From assembly GCA_003762875.1 (NCBI GenBank), contig RIBL01000009.1, forward strand, positions 1 through 64,000: a DNA stretch of 64,000 bases, in the 5' to 3' direction. Of the stretch, positions 61,449-64,000 are shown piece by piece. The position numbers were made by a program, and so were the translations under genes. The notes below the pieces were generated by a model that was not told the DNA's origin, searched no databases, and saw only the letters and a program-made list of their open reading frames with translations. Position 1 is the stretch's first letter. Each line of letters opens with the position of its first letter. Source of the stretch: Muribaculaceae bacterium Isolate-110 (HZI) (GTDB lineage Bacteria; Bacteroidota; Bacteroidia; Bacteroidales; Muribaculaceae).

Positions 61449-64000
61449 ATGACACCACCATTTATACATCTTCATGTCCACAGCCAGTATTCGCTGCTTG
61501 ACGGACAGGCTTCGGTGACGGGTCTTGTCGACAAGGCCATGGCCCTCGATATGCCGGGCTTCGCTTTGACCGACCATGGCAACATGTTTGGCATCAAGGA
61601 GCTGGCTAACTATGTGGGCAAAGTAAAGAAGAAATACAAGGGTAAAATCGAGGACGCGCGCAAGCGTCTGGAAGATGCTCCCGAGAGCGAGCGCGAGGCT
61701 CTGCGTCCAGAAGTGGAGGCCGAGATAGCCAAGTATGAGCGCAAGCTGAAGTTCAAGCCTATATTCGGCTGCGAGATGTATGTGGCCAAAGGGTCACTCA
61801 CCGACCGCAGCGACAAGTCGGACAAAGGGCGTCACCTGGTGGTGCTTGCTAAGAATCTCAAGGGCTATAAAAATCTCATCAAGATAGTGTCGCAGGCTCA
61901 CACCGAAGGCTTCTATCACCATCCGCGTACCGACAAGGAGGCCCTTGCCGCCCATCGCGAGGGGCTGATAGTGTGCTCGGCGTGTCTGGGCGGCGAGATA
62001 CCGCGTCTCATAGCCACCGGGCAGCTCGAGGAGGCCGACCGGCAGGTCAAATGGTTCAAGGACACATTTGGCGACGACTATTACATAGAGCTCCAGCGTC
62101 ACAAGACCGACATGCCAGGAGCCAACCGCGACACCTATGTCGAGCAGGAGCGTGTCAATCCCGTGCTCATCGAACTGGCACGTAAGCACGACATCAAAAT
62201 CATAGCCACCAACGACTCTCATTTCATCAATGCCGAGGATGCCGAGTCGCATGACCGTCTGATATGTATCTCCACCAACAACTATCTTTCCGATCCCGAC
62301 CGCATGCGCTACACCAAGCAGGAGTGGTTCAAGAGTCAGGAGGAGATGGCGACGGTGTTTCCCGATCTGCCCGAGGCGTTGTCCAACACCATGGAGATTC
62401 TCGACAAGGTGGAGATATATTCCATCGACCATGCCCCCATCATGCCCTTCTTCGAGATACCCGCGGAGTTTGGCACCGAGGAGGAGTATCGTCAGCGCAT
62501 TACCGAGAAAGACCTCTTTGACGAGTTCACGCAGGACGAGAACGGCAACGTGGTGCTCAGCCCCGAGAAGGCTCAGGCCAAAATCGACAAGCTGGGCGGC
62601 TATGACAAGCTTTATCGCATAAAGTTTGAGGCCGACTATCTGGCCAAACTCGCCTATGAGGGAGCCGACCGTCGTTACGGGTCGCCGCTCACCCCCGAGC
62701 TTGAGGAACGCATACGCTTCGAACTGTATATAATGAAGACGATGGGTTTCCCTGGCTACTTCCTTATCGTGCAGGATTTCATCAATGTGGCCCGCAAGGA
62801 ACTCGGCGTGTCGGTAGGCCCGGGCCGTGGCTCGGCGGCCGGAAGTGTTGTGGCCTACTGTCTCGGCATCACGCAGGTCGACCCTATCAAATATGACCTG
62901 CTGTTTGAGCGATTTCTCAACCCCGACCGTATATCGCTCCCTGATATCGACGTCGACTTTGACGACGACGGCCGCGCCGATGTGCTCCATTATGTCACCA
63001 ACAAATATGGCGAGGACAAGGTGGCCCACATCATAACCTTCGGCACCATGGCGGCCAAGTCGGCCATCAAGGATGTGGCGCGTGTGGAGCAGTTGCCGTT
63101 GCCCGAGAGCAACCGTCTGGCCAACCTCGTGCCCAAGCGTATGCCCGACGGACCCGACGGCAAGACTCTCAAGACCAATCTCAACAACTGCTATAAGTTT
63201 GTGCCTGAGTTCGCGCCCGAGCTCTCCTCGCGCAATCCGCTCATCACCGAGACACTCCAGTATGCCCGCCGTCTCGAGGGCAATGTGCGCAACACCGGCG
63301 TGCATGCCTGCGGCGTCATCATATGTCGCGACCCCATCACCGACTGGGTGCCTGTGGCTACGGCGGTCGATAAGAATCCCGGCGCGTCGGGCAACGACAA
63401 GATGATCGTGACCCAGTATGAAGGCTCCATCATAGAAGACACCGGACTTATAAAAATGGACTTCCTCGGACTGAAGACACTTTCAATCATCAAGGAAGCC
63501 ATACATAATATAAAGGAGACCCGCGGCATTGACGTCGACATCGACGCCATCGACATCGCCGACCCCAAGACCTACGAACTGTATTGCCAGGGCAACACCA
63601 CGGGCACATTCCAGTTTGAGTCGGCCGGCATGCAGAAATATCTGCGCGAGTTGCAGCCCTCGACGTTTGAGGACCTCATAGCCATGAATGCCCTCTATCG
63701 TCCCGGCCCTATGGACTATATACCCGACTTCATCGCCCGCAAGCACGGTCGCAGCCCCATCACCTATGATATTCCCATTATGGAGAAATATCTCAAGGAC
63801 ACGTATGGAGTGACCGTCTATCAGGAGCAGGTCATGCTTCTGTCGCGACTGTTGGCCAACTTCACCCGCGGCCAGAGCGACTCGCTGCGCAAGGCGATGG
63901 GCAAGAAGCTCATCGACAAGATGAACGAGCTGGAGGCCCTATTTATGGAAGGAGGCCAGGCCAACGGCCATGACCCCAAGGTGCTCCAGAAGATATGGGC
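61449..64000 (+). CDS. dnaE: DNA polymerase III subunit alpha (partial, 3' end outside window)
   Basis: The replicative polymerase, 850 residues seen of about 1200-1250. The PHP domain begins at once (PPFIHLHVHSQYSLLDGQAS) and carries a charged insert (KGKIEDARKRLEDAPESERE) of a type I associate with Bacteroidetes enzymes. The catalytic core has SVGPGRGSAAGSVVAYCLGI and the Asp pair in LPDIDVDFDDDGRADVLHYV, then FVPEF, GVHACGVIICRDPI and the motif TGTFQFESAGMQKYLRELQP. The ATG at 61449 is fixed by the PHP homology. The frame is open to the last base. Confidence 0.96.
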   Translation, partial: MTPPFIHLHVHSQYSLLDGQASVTGLVDKAMALDMPGFALTDHGNMFGIKELANYVGKVKKKYKGKIEDARKRLEDAPESEREALRPEVEAEIAKYERKLKFKPIFGCEMYVAKGSLTDRSDKSDKGRHLVVLAKNLKGYKNLIKIVSQAHTEGFYHHPRTDKEALAAHREGLIVCSACLGGEIPRLIATGQLEEADRQVKWFKDTFGDDYYIELQRHKTDMPGANRDTYVEQERVNPVLIELARKHDIKIIATNDSHFINAEDAESHDRLICISTNNYLSDPDRMRYTKQEWFKSQEEMATVFPDLPEALSNTMEILDKVEIYSIDHAPIMPFFEIPAEFGTEEEYRQRITEKDLFDEFTQDENGNVVLSPEKAQAKIDKLGGYDKLYRIKFEADYLAKLAYEGADRRYGSPLTPELEERIRFELYIMKTMGFPGYFLIVQDFINVARKELGVSVGPGRGSAAGSVVAYCLGITQVDPIKYDLLFERFLNPDRISLPDIDVDFDDDGRADVLHYVTNKYGEDKVAHIITFGTMAAKSAIKDVARVEQLPLPESNRLANLVPKRMPDGPDGKTLKTNLNNCYKFVPEFAPELSSRNPLITETLQYARRLEGNVRNTGVHACGVIICRDPITDWVPVATAVDKNPGASGNDKMIVTQYEGSIIEDTGLIKMDFLGLKTLSIIKEAIHNIKETRGIDVDIDAIDIADPKTYELYCQGNTTGTFQFESAGMQKYLRELQPSTFEDLIAMNALYRPGPMDYIPDFIARKHGRSPITYDIPIMEKYLKDTYGVTVYQEQVMLLSRLLANFTRGQSDSLRKAMGKKLIDKMNELEALFMEGGQANGHDPKVLQKIW

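Noticed and set aside
61794-63305. A 503-codon open frame on the minus strand
   Set aside because: It lies wholly inside dnaE, whose plus-strand product has clear polymerase motifs. The antisense frame has no recognisable domain and comes from codon bias in this GC-rich gene.

Overview
The window is a chromosomal segment of a Bacteroidales bacterium. The GC content, the run of Bacteroidetes-only families (LpxC-FabZ fusion, GldH, DUF3127, DUF4230, LruC-type lipoprotein, RicT with a long tail) and the recurrent TTG-N19/20-TAnnTTTG promoters all point there. A gut Muribaculaceae-like lineage is my best guess, but that is inference. I see no prophage, insertion sequence, CRISPR array or integrative element; this is mostly core genome with repeat-rich spacers.

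Layout. 1-82: the 3' end of a 5S rRNA gene and its terminator. 431-2422: three small exported proteins of unknown role (one a likely outer-membrane barrel, one with a BamE/SmpA-like C-terminus). 2518-5808: lpxD, lpxC/fabZ and lpxA behind a consensus promoter (lipid A first steps). 5890-7349: an endonuclease I-fold protein that seems to have lost its catalytic residues, translationally coupled to a lipoprotein. 7433-10837: smpB, a Yip1-like membrane protein, a DUF3127 protein ending in an SSB-like tip, fabF and acpP. 11164-13400: a DUF3298 lipoprotein and an OmpA-family porin. 13593-13689: 4.5S (SRP) RNA. 13906-18205: coiled-coil protein, zapA, a 6S-like structured RNA, rny, ricT and gldH. 18289-20457: LruC/DUF4842-type lipoprotein.

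20600-21220 is a composite inverted-repeat region, followed by tRNA-Met, a 500-base AT-rich spacer, two tandem DUF4230 genes and a small membrane protein. Two identical tRNA-Val genes precede prfB (with programmed +1 frameshift) and a flavodoxin/ferredoxin protein. 26332-45245 is the str-S10-spc-alpha ribosomal block: rpsL, rpsG, fusA, rpsJ, rplC-D-W-B, rpsS, rplV, rpsC, rplP, rpmC, rpsQ, rplN, rplX, rplE, rpsN, rpsH, rplF, rplR, rpsE, rpmD, rplO, secY, map, infA, rpmJ, rpsM, rpsK, rpsD, rpoA, rplQ, all on the plus strand. rpmD and rpmJ are short but intact.

The right end holds an MFS sugar transporter divergent from transketolase, a second OmpA-family porin, a XerC/D recombinase overlapping hpf, ndk, an M23 peptidase, a 2-oxoacid:ferredoxin oxidoreductase pair (korA-korB), a dihydroorotase overlapping a dolichyl-phosphate-mannose-synthase-like glycosyltransferase, dapA, and the first two thirds of dnaE, which runs off the window.

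The most interesting points are the apparently dead endonuclease with its coupled lipoprotein, the DUF3127 protein with a DDLPF tail, the rny-ricT adjacency in a phylum where the Y-complex is not well studied, the 109-base inverted repeat and its dispersed relatives, and several candidate ribosomal-protein leader structures in the large operon. All function calls are from reading the sequence; no database search was run.
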